The notes under the pieces: model-generated
The model's input: the letters and a program-made list of their open reading frames with translations, nothing else
Databases searched by the model: none
Told to the model about the DNA's origin: nothing
Position numbers and translations under genes: made by a program
Shown: positions 56,395 through 64,000 of the stretch, in pieces
How the letters are laid out: each line of letters opens with the position of its first letter
Numbering within the stretch: the stretch's first letter is position 1
Assembly: GCA_048213135.1 (NCBI GenBank)
Contig: PS015009.1
Coordinates: 620,001-684,000, forward strand
DNA: 64,000 bases
Source of the DNA: Reclinomonas americana ATCC 50394
Taxonomy: Eukaryota; Jakobida; Jakobea; Jakobida
Direction: 5' to 3'

Positions 56395-56461
56395 TGTCAT
56401 ACCGAGGTAACAAGGTATCTCTCATCATAAAAAATGAGATTCCTCCTCTCGTAGGAATGAC
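56395..56461. repeat. dispersed imperfect inverted repeat, copy 2
   Basis: GTCATACCGAGGTAACAAGG... and ...CCTCTCGTAGGAATGAC arms, homologous to 11319-11383. Located between ftsX and the DUF3098 gene, 26 bp after the ftsX stop. Confidence 0.85.
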
Positions 56462-56550
56462 CAAAAATCAAATTGCTGCACTAGCTATTGACGGCCGGCA
56501 GCGGAATTTGAAGTATTTCCCCTAAATTGCACACCTATTATTACAAGATT

Positions 56551-56802
56551 ATGAGTATCGAAAAACAAAAACCCGCGTCCAACGAACTGTTTACCAAAGA
56601 CAATTATGTATGGATGCTGATCGGACTGGCGGTACTGGCCCTGGGCTTCTTCCTGATGGCCGGTGGCAAAAGCAGTGACCCCAAGGTGTTCGACGATAAA
56701 GAAGTGTACAGCACCACCCGCATCACCGTGGCGCCCATACTCATCATCATCGGCTTCGTGATCGAGATCTTCGCCATCATGAAAAAACCAAAGGAAAGTT
56801 AA
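56551..56802 (+). CDS. DUF3098 small membrane protein
   Basis: 83 residues with two membrane helices (VWMLIGLAVLALGFFLMAGG and TVAPILIIIGFVIEIFAIM) separated by the loop SSDPKVFDDKEVYSTTRIT, the hallmark of DUF3098. The start ATG 56551 fits; the open frame from 56527 adds only tyrosines. It sits between ftsX and uppP, as in other Bacteroidota, suggesting an envelope role. Function unknown. Confidence 0.9.
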   Translation: MSIEKQKPASNELFTKDNYVWMLIGLAVLALGFFLMAGGKSSDPKVFDDKEVYSTTRITVAPILIIIGFVIEIFAIMKKPKES

Positions 56803-56877
56803 TCCTCCAACTATATTTTATTCCATGCGCTGTATCTTACAGCGCATTTTTATTGAGCCACCTTATAACCAACCTGT

Positions 56878-57669
56878 ATGAACAGCATCCAGTCCATCAT
56901 CATCGCCATAGTGGAAGGTCTCACGGAATTTTTGCCTATTTCCTCTACCGGGCATATGATCATCACCGAAAAAATACTGGGCATCACCGAAACGGATTTT
57001 GTGAAAGTGTTTACCGTGGCCATACAACTGGGTGCCATCCTCGCCGTGGTGGTACTGTACTGGAAAAAGTTCTTCGATTTTAAGAGATTTCAATTTTATA
57101 TCAAACTCGGACTGGCGGTACTTCCCGCACTGATGGCGGGTTACCTGTTCTCCGACCGTATTGACCAGCTGCTGGAAAGTTCCCTCACCGTAGCCATTTC
57201 CATGCTGGCAGGTGGTATTATCTTCCTGTTCATCGACAAAGTGTTCCGCAACCCGGTTATTGATTCGGAAGAAAAAGTATCGTTTCCCAAAGCCATCATT
57301 ATCGGCATCTGGCAGTGCCTGGCCATGGTACCGGGTGTAAGCCGCAGCGCCGCTTCCATCATTGGGGGTATGCAGCAGAAACTTACCCGCAGCGCCGCCG
57401 CTGAGTTCTCTTTTTTCCTGGCGGTGCCTACCATGCTGGCCGCTACCGGGTACAAACTCTACAAATATTACAAAGTACACGAAGGCTTCAGCTCTGCCGA
57501 GATCAAACAACTCGCCATTGGCAATATTGTAGCCTTCATCGTAGCTATGCTCGCTATCCGTTTCTTCATCGGCTTCCTCAAAAAATACGGCTTCCGCGTA
57601 TGGGGCTATTACCGCATCATACTGGGCATTATTTTGCTGGTGCTGATCTGGAAGGGATACATCCAGTGA
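56878..57669 (+). CDS. uppP: undecaprenyl-diphosphatase
   Basis: 263 residues with about eight helices. UppP (BacA) recycles undecaprenyl pyrophosphate to the monophosphate lipid carrier. Both signature motifs are present: the first, EGLTEFLPISSTGH, and the second, GVSRSAASIIGGM. Bacitracin resistance is a known effect of this family. The usual next gene truB is not found here; a lipoprotein gene follows. Confidence 0.96.
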   Translation: MNSIQSIIIAIVEGLTEFLPISSTGHMIITEKILGITETDFVKVFTVAIQLGAILAVVVLYWKKFFDFKRFQFYIKLGLAVLPALMAGYLFSDRIDQLLESSLTVAISMLAGGIIFLFIDKVFRNPVIDSEEKVSFPKAIIIGIWQCLAMVPGVSRSAASIIGGMQQKLTRSAAAEFSFFLAVPTMLAATGYKLYKYYKVHEGFSSAEIKQLAIGNIVAFIVAMLAIRFFIGFLKKYGFRVWGYYRIILGIILLVLIWKGYIQ

Positions 57670-57670
57670 T

Positions 57671-57754
57671 AATTACGAATGGGACAATTACGAATTACGA
57701 ATAGCCGTTTTGCAACAGGTTAAGCATATTTCGCTGGCCCGGGAATTCGTAATT
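57671..57754. repeat. AATTACGAAT short repeats with an inverted copy
   Basis: Direct AATTACGAAT words at 57671-57680 and near 57687-57702, and the inverse ATTCGTAATT at 57744-57753. The inverted pair could fold as a hairpin after uppP. The same word type lies at 5336-5364. Confidence 0.7.
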
Positions 57755-57824
57755 GACAAATACCTTCTTCCGGGTATTGTAAATTCCGCTGCTTTTTACT
57801 ACCTATGCCCAAAAATTAACCTGC

Positions 57825-58259
57825 ATGAAACGCTTCTCCACTCTCCTGGCCGCCGTTGCCTGTCTTTTTTTATTCAGCAGTTGCCAGTCGTATGGCAAAG
57901 AATACAAACTGGACGATAAGCACAATGTATATTACAAAGACGGCGTAGACGAAGCCACAGCCAAGAAGCTGGCCCATTACCTGAAAGACCAGCAATACTT
58001 CCAGGACGATATTAATGCCACCGTGCAGGTACTTAAAAGCAAGGATACTTTTGTACTCAACTTTGTAGTGGATAAAGCCAAACTTGATGCTTCAAAAGAA
58101 ACCGCCTTCACCCTTTTCGGCGGATATATTTCCCAGGAAGTGTTCAGCAAAGCGCCGGTAGTGATCAACCTCACTGACAGCCGCCTGAAGCCTTTCAAAA
58201 ATCTCGGCTACTCCAAACCGGCAGATCCCAACGCGGTGGATTCGGTAGATGCAAAGTGA
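57825..58259 (+). CDS. hypothetical lipoprotein
   Basis: 144 residues with a lipoprotein signal (STLLAAVACLFLFSSC, Cys at 20). The mature part has the pattern VYYKDGVDEATAKKLAHYLK, then LNFVVDKAKLDAS, a mixed alpha-beta fold I cannot assign. It stands alone after uppP and before the Atg22-like gene, 224 bp away. Membrane-anchored; function unknown. Confidence 0.8.
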   Translation: MKRFSTLLAAVACLFLFSSCQSYGKEYKLDDKHNVYYKDGVDEATAKKLAHYLKDQQYFQDDINATVQVLKSKDTFVLNFVVDKAKLDASKETAFTLFGGYISQEVFSKAPVVINLTDSRLKPFKNLGYSKPADPNAVDSVDAK

Positions 58260-58482
58260 TCGGTTTCGGTTTCAGGAATACCGTATTACAGGAAGTATCT
58301 CAATTAATATATTTTCCCGCAAAAACAAGAAGAATACTAAGTATACATCATACCTGGTAACCCTTTGTGCCCTTAGCGGTTTGGTGGGAGGCTTATCTGT
58401 TTCCAAACCGAGACACTATCTGCAATAGATGCGGGATGAAGTTTCGTTCCTTTTTAGTACATTCATCCTACATTTTACCGAT

Positions 58483-59919
58483 ATGCAGACTGCTTCCAAA
58501 AAGGTCATCAACGGGTGGGCTATGTACGATTGGGCCAACTCAGTTTATAACCTGGTCATCACCACTACTTTTTTCCCTATTTATTTTGCCAGCGTTGCGC
58601 ATGACAAGCCGCACGACGACACCGTTACCTTCCTGGGGAAGAGCTTCGTCAACGCTTCGTTGTACGATTATTGCCTGGCGGTGGCTTACCTGCTCATCGC
58701 TTTGTCGTATCCCATATTGACTTCCATTGCCGATACCAGGGGCAACAAAAAAAGTTTTATGCGCTTTTTCTGTTACCTGGGTGCTATCGGCTGCAGTAGT
58801 CTTTTCTTCTTCAAAGGTGTGGACTCCCTGGGGCTGGGCGTTATCGGTTTTATGATGGCGGCCATGGGTTATGTGGGCAGCCTCGTTTTCTATAATGCTT
58901 ACCTGCCCGAGCTGGCAGCACCCGAAGACCGCGACCGGATCAGTGCAAGGGGTTACTCTTACGGATATATCGGCAGCGTGATCATGCAGCTGATCGGTTT
59001 TGTGCTGGTGGTAATGATGAGCGATGCCGGCCTGGCTACCCGCATCACCTTCCTGCTGGTAGGCCTGTGGTGGTTTGGGTTTGCGCAGATCACTTTTTCC
59101 AGGCTGCCCGACAATGCGGTGCAGGAAGGCAAAAACAAGGGGAATATTTTTAAGGATGGTTTCGTAGAGGTAAAAAAGGTATACCACGAAGTAACGAAGA
59201 TGCCGGTGCTGAAAAGATTCCTTCGCGGTTTCTTTTTCTACAGTATGGGCGTGCAGACCATGATGCTGGCCGCCGCGCTGGTAGCGAGTAAATTACTGCA
59301 GCTGCCCGATACCAACCTCATCATCACCATCGTGCTCATACAACTGGTGGCCATTCCCGGCGCCATACTCATGAGCCGGCTTTCGGCCCGCTTTGGTAAT
59401 ATCAGGGTACTTATGGGCGTGGTGGTTTTCTGGATACTCATTTGTGTGGCGGCTTTCCAAACAGCATCGGTAGCCGAACCGCTGAAGCCCTATCACGATA
59501 AAATAAAAACGCTGGAAGCGGAAAAGGAAAACGCGAAGACCGCGGGCAATACGGTGGCCGTTACTGATTTTGACCAGCAGATCGCCGTGGTAAAGAAAGC
59601 CCTTGATCCTCAGCAAAAAGGTATCGAATACAGTTTTTACGGCCTGGCTATTTGCGTGGGCCTCGTAATGGGCGGCATACAATCGCTCAGCCGCTCCACC
59701 TATGCCAAACTGATGCCCGAAACCAAAGACACCGCTTCTTATTTTACTTACTATGATCTTACGGAAAAGATCGCCATTGTTATCGGCATGTTCAGTTTTG
59801 GCTATATCGGCGAACTGCTGGGCATGAAATATTCGGTGCTGTCGCTAACGGTATTCTTTGCACTGGGATTGCTGTTCCTCTATTTTGCACTGGTGAAACA
59901 ATTAAGAACGCAAAAGTAA
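58483..59919 (+). CDS. MFS transporter of the UMF1/Atg22-like family
   Basis: 478 residues, about twelve membrane helices. The start INGWAMYDWANSVYNLVITT and the following FFPIYF are the hallmark of the UMF1/Atg22-like MFS group, which in eukaryotes exports amino acids from vacuoles; the bacterial substrate is not known. A charged loop of about 60 residues (HDKIKTLEAEKENAKTAGNT) interrupts the second half. ATG 58483 is preferred over the upstream frame. Monocistronic. Confidence 0.88.
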   Translation: MQTASKKVINGWAMYDWANSVYNLVITTTFFPIYFASVAHDKPHDDTVTFLGKSFVNASLYDYCLAVAYLLIALSYPILTSIADTRGNKKSFMRFFCYLGAIGCSSLFFFKGVDSLGLGVIGFMMAAMGYVGSLVFYNAYLPELAAPEDRDRISARGYSYGYIGSVIMQLIGFVLVVMMSDAGLATRITFLLVGLWWFGFAQITFSRLPDNAVQEGKNKGNIFKDGFVEVKKVYHEVTKMPVLKRFLRGFFFYSMGVQTMMLAAALVASKLLQLPDTNLIITIVLIQLVAIPGAILMSRLSARFGNIRVLMGVVVFWILICVAAFQTASVAEPLKPYHDKIKTLEAEKENAKTAGNTVAVTDFDQQIAVVKKALDPQQKGIEYSFYGLAICVGLVMGGIQSLSRSTYAKLMPETKDTASYFTYYDLTEKIAIVIGMFSFGYIGELLGMKYSVLSLTVFFALGLLFLYFALVKQLRTQK

Positions 59920-59966
59920 ACATTCAAAAAGCCGCAGCCCGGCAGCACGATCTCATTTTTACTTTT

Positions 59967-59974
59967 TACTTTTG
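59967..59974 (+). promoter_or_regulatory. -7 box for the MBL-fold gene
   Basis: TACTTTTG in a T-rich run, 25 nt before the ATG at 60000. The low complexity of the run makes a chance match more likely. Confidence 0.5.
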
Positions 59975-59999
59975 ATTTTTGACTGATTAATTTTCTCCG

Positions 60000-60836
60000 A
60001 TGCAACTATACTCTATCAACACCGGTTACTTTAAACTCGATGGCGGCGCCATGTTTGGCGTTGTACCCAAATCGATCTGGAATAAACTCAATCCCGCGGA
60101 TGATAACAACCTCTGCTCCTGGGCCCTGCGCTGCCTGCTGGTGGAAGATGGCAACCGCCTCACCCTTATCGACAACGGGCTGGGCGATAAACAGGACGCT
60201 AAATTCTTCGGGCACTATTACCTGCACGGCGACGATACACTGGATAAATCCCTGGCGCAGCACGGTTTTACGAGGGACAACATCACCGACGTTATCCTGA
60301 CTCACCTGCACTTTGACCATTGCGGCGGAAGTATTGTAAGGGAAGGCGACAAACTGGTTCCCGCATTTAAGAACGCCACTTACTGGAGTAATGAACGCCA
60401 CTGGAAATGGGCCACCGAACCCAATGAAAGGGAGAAAGCCAGTTTCCTGAGAGAAAACATCTTACCCATACAGGAAAGCGGTCAGTTGAAATTTATTGAA
60501 ACACACGGACAAGAGTTCCCCGATGGCATCAGCATCCGCCAGGTGTTTGGTCATACCGACGCGATGATGCTCCCGCAGGTAAAATACAAAGGCAAGACCG
60601 TTCTCTTTATGGCCGATCTGCTGCCTTCCGTTGGACATATTCCCCTGCCTTATGTAATGGGATATGATATGTTTCCTTTGACCACACTTAACGAAAAGAA
60701 ATCCTTCCTCACCGAAGCACTGCAAAACGATTACGTACTATTCTTTGAGCACGACCCGCTCAACGAATGCTGTAACCTCCAGCAAACGGAGAAAGGCATC
60801 CGGCAGAAAGATGTGTTTAAACTGGGAGAATGGTAA
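60000..60836 (+). CDS. MBL-fold metallo-hydrolase
   Basis: 278 residues. The metal site HLHFDHCGG (102-110) is the HxHxDH motif of metallo-beta-lactamase-fold enzymes; further ligands are the His in FGHTDAMMLP, Asp in MADLLP and His in FEHDPL. The fold covers lactonases, phosphodiesterases and hydrolases; the AiiA/quorum-lactonase-like order of motifs fits, but the substrate is open. No signal peptide. Confidence 0.93.
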   Translation: MQLYSINTGYFKLDGGAMFGVVPKSIWNKLNPADDNNLCSWALRCLLVEDGNRLTLIDNGLGDKQDAKFFGHYYLHGDDTLDKSLAQHGFTRDNITDVILTHLHFDHCGGSIVREGDKLVPAFKNATYWSNERHWKWATEPNEREKASFLRENILPIQESGQLKFIETHGQEFPDGISIRQVFGHTDAMMLPQVKYKGKTVLFMADLLPSVGHIPLPYVMGYDMFPLTTLNEKKSFLTEALQNDYVLFFEHDPLNECCNLQQTEKGIRQKDVFKLGEW

Positions 60837-60843
60837 ATCAACG

Positions 60844-60932
60844 TGCAAATGTGCGAATATGTAAATGTGAAAATTGGGATGTTCTGTTATTCATCCGCAC
60901 ATTCACACATCCGCATATTCATTAATTTGCAT
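60844..60932. repeat. imperfect inverted repeat between convergent genes
   Basis: The left arm TGCAAATGTGCGAATATGTA pairs imperfectly with a right arm ending CATATTCATTAATTTGCAT. It lies between the converging MBL and DUF3108 genes and may end both transcripts. Confidence 0.65.
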
Positions 60933-60933
60933 A

Positions 60934-61737
60934 CTAACGCTGGCTGATCAGTGACGTAAGCGGGTACCGCAGGTTTTCATACTTCATCATATCTACCTTA
61001 ATGCTGCCCACGGCGATAGGGCTTTCCACGCGCAGGAGCAGGTGATTGGCATCGTCGCTGAACCAGGCATTCATTTTTTCGCCACCTTCAAAAATGGTTC
61101 CTTTAATGAGCAGGGGCTTGATGCGTATAGCATTGAATTTTCCGTAACGGGTCTTGATCACTTCCTTACCCAGGTAACGGATATACAGGTGATACACTTC
61201 GTCGTCGAGGAACATATCGAAAGGTATCTTATCGTCTACCTTGTATTTATTGAAGTCGATATTACGGGCATAGTATACGGCGCTCACCACATCCTGTATA
61301 CAGTCGGTCGTTTTAAAAACACCATTGGTGCTCACCGCTGTATTGGCCTCGTGATTGAAGGTTACGTTGTTGTATTTTTTGTACCCGCCTTCATCAATAT
61401 TCCGGATGAACTTATAGGGCAGCATGGTAGCTGTGTCGGTAAAACTTTCGTACCGGTCACGCACTTTAAAGAAGTTATCAAAAAAGGAATAGGTCTTACC
61501 ATCGCCTACAAAGTGGTATACCGGCTTGCCGTTGAAACGTTCCAGCGTGGTGGTAAAGTTGGCCTCCCCGGCGCCTACATACATGCCCAGGGTGCTGTAA
61601 AACACTTTCATCATTACGTGTTCGCCGGCTATAAAGGCGCTGTTCCTGATCTTGCAGTCATCATAATTGTTGACGCGGAAGCCGAGGCAGCACAATACCG
61701 GTAAAAGAATGCTTAGGGTTGCGTAGCGTATACTCAT
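60934..61737 (-). CDS. DUF3108-family protein
   Basis: 267 residues with an N-terminal signal (LSILLPVLCCLGF). The pattern CKIRNSAFIAGEHVMMKVFY, then GAGEANFTTTLERFNGKP and MNAWFSDDANHLLLRVESPI, fits DUF3108, a periplasmic beta-rich family of unknown role in Bacteroidota. It starts immediately after the stop of the LPG-synthase-like gene (no spacer), so the two are co-transcribed. Confidence 0.87.
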   Translation of the reverse strand: MSIRYATLSILLPVLCCLGFRVNNYDDCKIRNSAFIAGEHVMMKVFYSTLGMYVGAGEANFTTTLERFNGKPVYHFVGDGKTYSFFDNFFKVRDRYESFTDTATMLPYKFIRNIDEGGYKKYNNVTFNHEANTAVSTNGVFKTTDCIQDVVSAVYYARNIDFNKYKVDDKIPFDMFLDDEVYHLYIRYLGKEVIKTRYGKFNAIRIKPLLIKGTIFEGGEKMNAWFSDDANHLLLRVESPIAVGSIKVDMMKYENLRYPLTSLISQR

Positions 61738-62721
61738 TTATTTGTCCTTCTTTATTTTTATTCCTAAAATTAATAAACTGCCGATGAAGGCAGGCAGGAA
61801 AAGATTTACAAACCAGATGCCAAATGTTACCGCCAGTATACCAATGGTGTTGGCGCTGTACGAGAACAGGGTCCTGGCCACGGTGCCTCTTATACCCAGA
61901 TCTGCAATGGCGAAGGAAGGAATAATAGCCAGTATCCAGAACATGACCGCCACCAGCCAGAAGCCCGTCCACACGGATTGCTCCACCTCCATCAGTTGCA
62001 GCATAAAGATGTATTGCATAACGAAAACAAGGTAGCGGAACAGCGATAAAGAGAGCAACCTTAACAAAATTTTCGCATCAAATGTTTCCAATACGTTAAT
62101 ATAACGGGCAAACCTGTCGGAATAAGGCAGTTTTTCGATCAGCCGGATGAGCCAGCCCAGCCGGAAAAAGAAAAGCAGCAGTACCGTTACGCCGAAACAA
62201 CTTCCGTAAAAGAATATACGCAACCAGAACACCGACAGTTCCATCGACAATACCTTTTCTCCGCCCTGCACCAGCAGGTAGGCCAGTCCCAGGCAGCCCA
62301 TCAGTACCGTAATAATGAGTTGCGCCACGCTCCCGGCAATGGAAAGCGATATGGTATGAATGCGGTATTCTTCCTGCACAAATAACATACGGCCGGCATA
62401 TTCACCAATACGGTTGGGCATATTTAATGAAAGCGTAACGCCCGACAGCACCGATTTAAAAGCCCGGAAAAAAGACAGGCGCTGCAGCGGCCGCATCAGC
62501 AACTGCCATTTGCGGGCCTCTATACCCCAGTTCACAAATACCAGCGCTATCATGGCCCAGAATTTCCAGGCATCCGCACCGGAAGGAGCGGCTTTGATCA
62601 GCGCGATGGCCTTATCCAGTCCTTCCTGGCTCCTTACCTGCTGGTAAAGCGAATAGAAAAGCCAGGCGGCCAGTACAGGCCCCGCGAACCACTTGATGAA
62701 TATTTTAATACTTTTGTTCAA
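61738..62721 (-). CDS. lysylphosphatidylglycerol synthase-type transmembrane protein (UPF0104)
   Basis: 327 residues with about eight helices, matching the membrane flippase part of LPG synthases without the aminoacyl-transfer domain: EARKWQLLMRPLQRLSFFRA and LSGVTLSLNMPNRIGEYAGR are the conserved blocks. The family is linked to lipid movement or modification; the actual lipid is unknown. It starts with TTG at 62721, since no ATG lies before the first helix. Divergent from ruvC by 44 bp. Confidence 0.86.
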   Translation of the reverse strand: MNKSIKIFIKWFAGPVLAAWLFYSLYQQVRSQEGLDKAIALIKAAPSGADAWKFWAMIALVFVNWGIEARKWQLLMRPLQRLSFFRAFKSVLSGVTLSLNMPNRIGEYAGRMLFVQEEYRIHTISLSIAGSVAQLIITVLMGCLGLAYLLVQGGEKVLSMELSVFWLRIFFYGSCFGVTVLLLFFFRLGWLIRLIEKLPYSDRFARYINVLETFDAKILLRLLSLSLFRYLVFVMQYIFMLQLMEVEQSVWTGFWLVAVMFWILAIIPSFAIADLGIRGTVARTLFSYSANTIGILAVTFGIWFVNLFLPAFIGSLLILGIKIKKDK

Positions 62722-62765
62722 TACACAATGATAGTGTAAATATTGAGCCCGGAAAATAATTCAGT

Positions 62766-63332
62766 GTGCCGAAAAAATCATCTGTCATATTGGGGATAGA
62801 CCCCGGAACCATCATCATGGGCTACGGCCTCATCCGCGTGGAAGGCAATAAAGCCAGCCTGCTTGATATGGGCGTACTGCAACCCGGCAAGGTAGATGAT
62901 GGCTATAAAAAACTGCAGCTCATTTTCAATACCGTAAGCGGCCTCATCACCCGTTACAACCCCGATCATTTTGCCATTGAAGCTCCCTTCTTTGGCAAGA
63001 ACGTGCAGAGTATGCTTAAACTGGGAAGGGCTCAGGGCGTAGCTATTGCCGCCGCCATGCGGCATGGTATAGAAGTGACCGAATACTCACCCAGGAAAAT
63101 AAAACAATCGGTAACGGGTAATGGCAACGCCGGAAAAGAACAGGTGATGCGGATGCTGCAACAGGTACTGCAGTTCTCCGAAGAACCTAAACATATGGAT
63201 GCCAGTGACGCACTCGCTGTAGCCATGTGCCATTTTTTACAGATCAGCGGCCCCGTAATCAAAGCAGCCAAAACAGCCAAAGGCTGGGAAGACTTTATAA
63301 AAAATAACCCGGGCAGGGTAAGGATAAAATGA
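62766..63332 (+). CDS. ruvC: Holliday junction endonuclease RuvC
   Basis: 188 residues. It resolves Holliday junctions in recombination and repair together with RuvAB. The catalytic acids are visible: Asp12 in ILGIDPGT, Glu in FAIEAPFFG, and the Asp pair in MDASDALAVAMCH. The start is GTG at 62766, with no in-frame ATG upstream. ruvA and ruvB are not adjacent. Confidence 0.95.
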   Translation: MPKKSSVILGIDPGTIIMGYGLIRVEGNKASLLDMGVLQPGKVDDGYKKLQLIFNTVSGLITRYNPDHFAIEAPFFGKNVQSMLKLGRAQGVAIAAAMRHGIEVTEYSPRKIKQSVTGNGNAGKEQVMRMLQQVLQFSEEPKHMDASDALAVAMCHFLQISGPVIKAAKTAKGWEDFIKNNPGRVRIK

Positions 63333-63455
63333 AAATACCCTACCTTCAAAAAACCGGCTCCTCTACTCCGGTAACCACCTGGCACAGTTTACCGCTCTTA
63401 ACCGGCAGTTAACAAACATATCTGTGCTTTTCAGAAAACTTTGCACGAATAATCC

Positions 63456-64000
63456 ATGGTTATCCGGTCCAAAACATTACGCTTCGCGATCCTTACCAGC
63501 ATCATACTGGTAACCATCATCATCTGCATACAACTGTTCTGGTTGCAGAAGGTGTACCGTTACGAAGAAAAGCAGTTCAACATCAACGTGTCCAAGACCA
63601 TCCGCAGCATCTATTCCGACCTGGAACTGGTGAACGATGTATCGGATAATGTGCAGAAGGTGATTGAAAATCCCAAACCCGACCTTTACCTGGTACGCAT
63701 CGACTGTACCCCCATCCTGGATGATCTCTGGGAAACCATCAAAGCCGAGCTGACCGATTTTGACGTGTACTCCGACTGTAAAGCCGTTATCTACAGCCAC
63801 GATAAGAACCTCTACGTAGCGGAGAAATACATCGACCTGCCCGACTCTTATCATGGTACCGAAAAGGATATTTCCGTACCGGAATATAAACGCGACTACT
63901 CCTACATCGCCCTGTTCTTCCCCCACCGCGGACAATACATTTTAAAGCAGATGGTTTTCTGGATCGCCTCAAGCATTCTGCTCCTGCTGGTACTTATCGG
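63456..64000 (+). CDS. sensor histidine kinase N-terminal part (cut by the window end)
   Basis: 181 codons visible from ATG 63456; the frame is still open at base 64000. It begins with a membrane helix (FAILTSIILVTIIICIQLFW), then a periplasmic sensor region of about 135 residues with no named domain, then a second helix beginning MVFWIASSILLLLVLI. This arrangement is typical of Bacteroidota two-component kinases, but the kinase core is outside the window, so the call is inference. A weak -7 box AAACTTTG lies near 63436. Confidence 0.7.
   Translation, partial: MVIRSKTLRFAILTSIILVTIIICIQLFWLQKVYRYEEKQFNINVSKTIRSIYSDLELVNDVSDNVQKVIENPKPDLYLVRIDCTPILDDLWETIKAELTDFDVYSDCKAVIYSHDKNLYVAEKYIDLPDSYHGTEKDISVPEYKRDYSYIALFFPHRGQYILKQMVFWIASSILLLLVLI

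Overview
The window reads as chromosomal DNA of a Bacteroidota bacterium, most likely of the Chitinophagaceae. Three things support this. At least twelve genes have a -7 box of the Bacteroidetes form TAnnTTTG, and two or three of these also have a -33 TTTG at 20 nt. A giant surface protein ends in a type IX secretion (T9SS) sorting domain. Bacteroidota-specific families (DUF3078, DUF3098, DUF3108, DUF4932) and the ftsX-DUF3098-uppP order are present. There are no rRNA or tRNA genes, no insertion sequence, no CRISPR array and no prophage.

Region by region. 1-7 kb: the 3' part of mfd, a small protein, gyrB, an AraC-type regulator, and a 680-bp intergenic stretch with two strong hairpins. 7-13.4 kb: ileS, a DksA-like protein with a lysine/alanine/proline-rich tail, a Crp/Fnr-like regulator, an alpha/beta hydrolase and a frameshifted VOC protein. 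13.4-19 kb: an odd lipoprotein, then a four-gene operon of lipoprotein, membrane protein, histidine kinase and response regulator, facing an MsbA-type exporter. 19-34 kb is mostly housekeeping: rbfA, a LolC/E-like permease, a transketolase N-terminal subunit without its partner, a WecA-like transferase, frr, a lipid hydroxylase coupled to a serine protease, mscL, DUF3078, a Panacea (DUF4065) pair, scpA, a pirin, an L,D-transpeptidase and dxs.

34-51 kb is the accessory and most interesting part. A 3339-residue T9SS adhesin has 12 contiguous repeats of 94 or 96 residues and a thirteenth split by a glycine-rich domain. Upstream on the same strand are three tail-collar (Mdp-like) proteins, then a formyltransferase and a periplasmic-binding-protein fold without a signal peptide. 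Divergent from these lie a Tat-exported degenerate phosphoesterase-like protein, an Asp/Asn beta-hydroxylase-like oxygenase and a membrane protein. I read the block as a candidate surface-structure locus with its own modification enzymes. That is inference.

51-64 kb returns to core functions: DUF4932, leuS, ftsX, DUF3098, uppP, a lipoprotein, an Atg22-like transporter, an MBL-fold hydrolase, DUF3108, an LPG-synthase-like membrane protein, ruvC and the start of a sensor kinase. Small hairpin-type intergenic repeats recur, notably a 65-bp element at 11.3 and 56.4 kb.
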